NCBI GenBank assembly: GCA_028683995.1
Contig: JAQUGU010000081.1
Location: forward strand, 1 to 7,642
DNA from: Syntrophomonadaceae bacterium
Lineage (GTDB): Bacteria > Bacillota > Syntrophomonadia > Syntrophomonadales > Syntrophomonadaceae
DNA: 7,642 nucleotides
Direction of reading: 5' to 3'
Position numbers and translations under genes: made by a program. How positions within the stretch are numbered: the first letter of the stretch is position 1; every line of letters starts with the position of its first letter. The notes under the pieces were generated by a model. The model was not told where the DNA came from and did not search any database. It saw only the letters and a program-made list of their open reading frames with translations. Shown here piece after piece: positions 5,629 to 7,642 of this stretch.

Positions 5629-5927
5629 GACTGCATCAATTACTCATACTCGCCGGACTTATTTTTTTAGTAATAATTGGACTTAACACCAGTAATCAAG
5701 GCATCAACAGTTTGACCCGGGATGAGCGCCAGGCAGTATTAGATCTGGACTATAATCAGGGAGAAATAAGAGTGGACGCTCTGGGCAACAGCTATGATTA
5801 CTCACTGGACAGGCTGGGTAGTAATGTTTACCGAATCGGCAATAAAGCCAGGGAGCTTCCTACTGATATAACGAACTATCTAAAAAGAATTTGGATAATC
5901 TTTGATGCCGTTTTCCTATATGAATAG
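5625..5927 (+). CDS. Small YqxA-like (DUF3679-type) membrane-anchored protein
   Basis: A 100-residue protein with one hydrophobic segment (about residues 5-21) at the N-terminus, then a short mostly polar domain, probably outside the membrane. The start ATG overlaps the spoIIP stop (ATGA at 5625-5628), and GGAGGAGG (5607-5614) supplies the ribosome binding site within spoIIP, so translation is likely coupled. In Bacillus the gene after spoIIP is yqxA, a protein of similar size and layout; the segment NTSNQGINSL after the membrane helix and the later ALGNSYDYS resemble it as far as I recall. The homology is plausible but unproven. Its function is unknown; co-expression with spoIIP suggests a sporulation-linked role. 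Confidence 0.75.
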   Translation: MRLHQLLILAGLIFLVIIGLNTSNQGINSLTRDERQAVLDLDYNQGEIRVDALGNSYDYSLDRLGSNVYRIGNKARELPTDITNYLKRIWIIFDAVFLYE

Positions 5928-5959
5928 GACAAATCTATGAGACCAAACGGGGTACAAAC

Positions 5960-6069
5960 TGTAGGGGCGAACCCATGTGTTCGCCCGGAATAGGCAGCTT
6001 TATATGCAACGGGATTCACCCTCGGGGGGTCAGTGGTTGGCCGGGCAGACACACGGGTCTGCCCCTACA
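5960..6069. repeat. 110-bp MITE/REP-like nested inverted repeat with TGTAGGGGC ends
   Basis: The ends are TGTAGGGGC (5960-5968) and GCCCCTACA (6061-6069), perfect inverse complements. Each end is also one arm of a local hairpin: GGGCGAAC/GTTCGCCC (5965-5972 with 5979-5986) and GGGCAGAC/GTCTGCCC (6043-6050 with 6057-6064), both perfect 8-bp stems with 6-nt loops. A third pair, GCCCGG/CCGGGC (5983-5988 with 6041-6046), is nested. The element can thus fold as one long hairpin or as two hairpins. AAACT occurs on both sides (5956-5960 and 6071-6075) and could be a short target duplication. From memory, TGTAGGGGC...GCCCCTACA elements are dispersed in many Clostridia and other genomes. It contains no coding region and separates the YqxA-like gene from murJ. 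Confidence 0.7.
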
Positions 6070-6118
6070 AAAACTATAAAAAAATCTATTTTATAATTGA
6101 CTTACTGGAGTTGAGAAT

Positions 6119-7642
6119 TTGAGTAATACCGGAAAGCGTGTCGCCCGAGCCGCAATACTCTTAATGGTTACGGTGATTATTGCCAGGATTCTGGGATATG
6201 GCCGGGAAGTGGCCATGTACACCATATTTGGCCCGAACTACATAACTGATGCTTACCGGGCGGCATTCTCTATTCCTGACTTTCTATATATATTATTAGT
6301 CGGGGGAGCCCTGAGTTCCGCTTTTATACCGGTTTTCTCAGCCTGTGTGGCTACCAACCGTGAAGATGAAGGCTGGAAATCAGCCAGTATAGTTTTTAAC
6401 TATACCATGATTTTCCTGCTGATACTTATCGTATTTGCCTATGTTTATACCCGTCCCCTGGTGCTCTTGCTGGTCCCGGGTCTGCCCGTTCAGTATATTG
6501 ACCTGGCCGTAACCCTTACTCACATAATGTTTATCCAAACCGTTTTCATGGCTTTGAATGGTTTTTCCATGGGAATTTTGAATTCTTATAACCACTTTGC
6601 CTCCCCGGCTATAGGCAGTTTGGTATATAACCTCTTTATTATTCTTATTGGTGTGGCTTTGGTAAAACATTTGGGGATAGCAGCTTTTTCTTATGGTGTA
6701 GTCATTGGTGCCGTTTTGAATTTTGCAGTTCAGATACCAGCCCTGCGCAGAGTAGGGGTGAAATACACCTTTTCTTTTGACTACCGGGACAAAGGCTTTC
6801 GCCAGATTATGATTCTGATGATTCCGGTACTGGCAGGTCTGGGAGTAGTTCAGTTTAACCTCTTTATTACCCAGAACCTTTCCTCCGGTCTGGGGGCTGG
6901 AACCATAAGCGCTCTTAATCTGGCCCAGAAGATTATGAACCTGCCTATTGGTATTTTTGCTGTTTCCATCGCAACCGCAATATTTCCTACCATGACTGCC
7001 CTTACTGCCCGGGGAGAACTGGAGATGTTCAAACGCAGCAGTTCATTGGGTTTAAGAGCCATTTTCCTGGTAACTATTCCTGCTTCCCTGGGGCTTATGG
7101 CTATTGGAGAACCCCTTATCAAATTACTCTTCCAGCAGGGTGAGTTCACATCAGCTATGGCAAATGTAACTAATGAAGCTTTGTTTTTTTACTGTTTCGG
7201 GCTGTTTGCCTATTCCTCTATTCAAGTATTAAATCGCAGTTTCTATGCCTTGAGGGACACCCTGACCCCGGTAATTGTTGCCGCTATTACCATTGGTTGC
7301 AATATTTATCTTTCTATTAATCTATCTGCCGGGCCTATGGGGTACAAAGGCCTGGCTCTGGCCTATTCGCTGGCCGGTATATTAAGCCTGGTTTTACTGC
7401 TGGCTATATTAAGACTTAAGGTCGGTAAATTGGGGGGGAACAAAATACTGCTTAGTTTAACTATTTCTATAGGGGCTTCCCTCTTAATGTATGGGGTAGT
7501 CAGGCAAGTAATGAATTACCTTTTGGCTACTCTGGGGCTCGCCTTCAAGCTTAACCTGCTCATAAGCGTTAGTACAGGTATTATGCTGGGAGCATTGCTC
7601 TATGCAGTTATTATATATTTGTTTAAACTGGAAGAAAGTGAA
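6119..7642 (+). CDS. murJ: Lipid II flippase MurJ (MviN family), 3' end just cut by the window edge
   Basis: An open frame of 508 codons reaches the window end with no stop; MurJ proteins have about 510-530 residues, so only a few are missing. MurJ moves lipid II across the cytoplasmic membrane for peptidoglycan synthesis and has 14 membrane helices. Signatures are ARILGYGRE (R23, R29), FGPNYITDAYRAAFSIPDF (D44), GALSSAFIPVF, and later AGTISALNLAQKIMNLPIGI and RSFYALRDTLTPV. R23, R29 and D44 align by eye with E. coli R18, R24 and D39. The E. coli R270/E273 pair appears here as K271 and N274, keeping one basic group. The start is TTG 6119 with GGAG (6107-6110) 8 nt upstream; no ATG in frame fits better. 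It is separated from the spoIIP operon by a repeat element; no clear promoter was found. A role in vegetative wall, spore cortex, or both is possible. Confidence 0.95.
   Translation, partial: MSNTGKRVARAAILLMVTVIIARILGYGREVAMYTIFGPNYITDAYRAAFSIPDFLYILLVGGALSSAFIPVFSACVATNREDEGWKSASIVFNYTMIFLLILIVFAYVYTRPLVLLLVPGLPVQYIDLAVTLTHIMFIQTVFMALNGFSMGILNSYNHFASPAIGSLVYNLFIILIGVALVKHLGIAAFSYGVVIGAVLNFAVQIPALRRVGVKYTFSFDYRDKGFRQIMILMIPVLAGLGVVQFNLFITQNLSSGLGAGTISALNLAQKIMNLPIGIFAVSIATAIFPTMTALTARGELEMFKRSSSLGLRAIFLVTIPASLGLMAIGEPLIKLLFQQGEFTSAMANVTNEALFFYCFGLFAYSSIQVLNRSFYALRDTLTPVIVAAITIGCNIYLSINLSAGPMGYKGLALAYSLAGILSLVLLLAILRLKVGKLGGNKILLSLTISIGASLLMYGVVRQVMNYLLATLGLAFKLNLLISVSTGIMLGALLYAVIIYLFKLEESE

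Noticed and set aside
5960..6069. Terminator after the YqxA-like gene
   Set aside because: The hairpins are strong, but no T-run follows on either strand; the symmetry and ends fit a repeat element better.
6092..6097. TATAAT upstream of murJ
   Set aside because: There is no -35 box, and transcription would begin about 3 nt before the ribosome binding site, leaving almost no leader.

Overview
The window reads as chromosomal DNA of moderate GC from an anaerobic, endospore-forming Firmicute (Clostridia-like, perhaps near Syntrophomonadaceae; the family is a guess). The evidence is a SpoIIP sporulation gene, strong AGGAGG-type ribosome binding sites, and the gene order holA - rpsT - spoIIP - YqxA-like, which matches the holA-rpsT-gpr-spoIIP-yqxA block known from Bacillus, but without gpr.

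Layout. At 1-1226 (minus strand) lies most of a cytosolic metal-dependent amidohydrolase of the 5'-deoxyadenosine/S-adenosylhomocysteine deaminase type; its C-terminus is outside the window. From 1227 to about 1700 there is no gene but dense structure. Next to the deaminase start are several perfectly paired helices, including an exact complement of its ribosome binding site. Further along are three TCCGCG repeats, then a 125-bp element bounded by 11-bp inverted repeats that contains a 16-bp palindrome. A MATE-family membrane exporter follows on the plus strand. Its best ribosome binding site points to an ATA codon; the nearest canonical ATG is five codons later.

From about 3140 to the end the content is housekeeping and sporulation. 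holA (DNA polymerase III delta) and rpsT (ribosomal protein S20) converge on one bidirectional terminator. rpsT and spoIIP diverge from a 140-bp region that holds a good sigma-A-type promoter for rpsT and a plausible sigma-E-type promoter for spoIIP. spoIIP overlaps a small membrane-anchored YqxA-like gene by 4 nt. A 110-bp MITE/REP-like nested inverted repeat follows, then murJ, the lipid II flippase, which starts at TTG and runs off the right edge.

The proteins belong to recognisable families. The most interesting material is non-coding: the leader of the deaminase gene looks like a two-state RNA that could hide or expose the ribosome binding site. No tRNA, rRNA, CRISPR array or transposase gene was seen.
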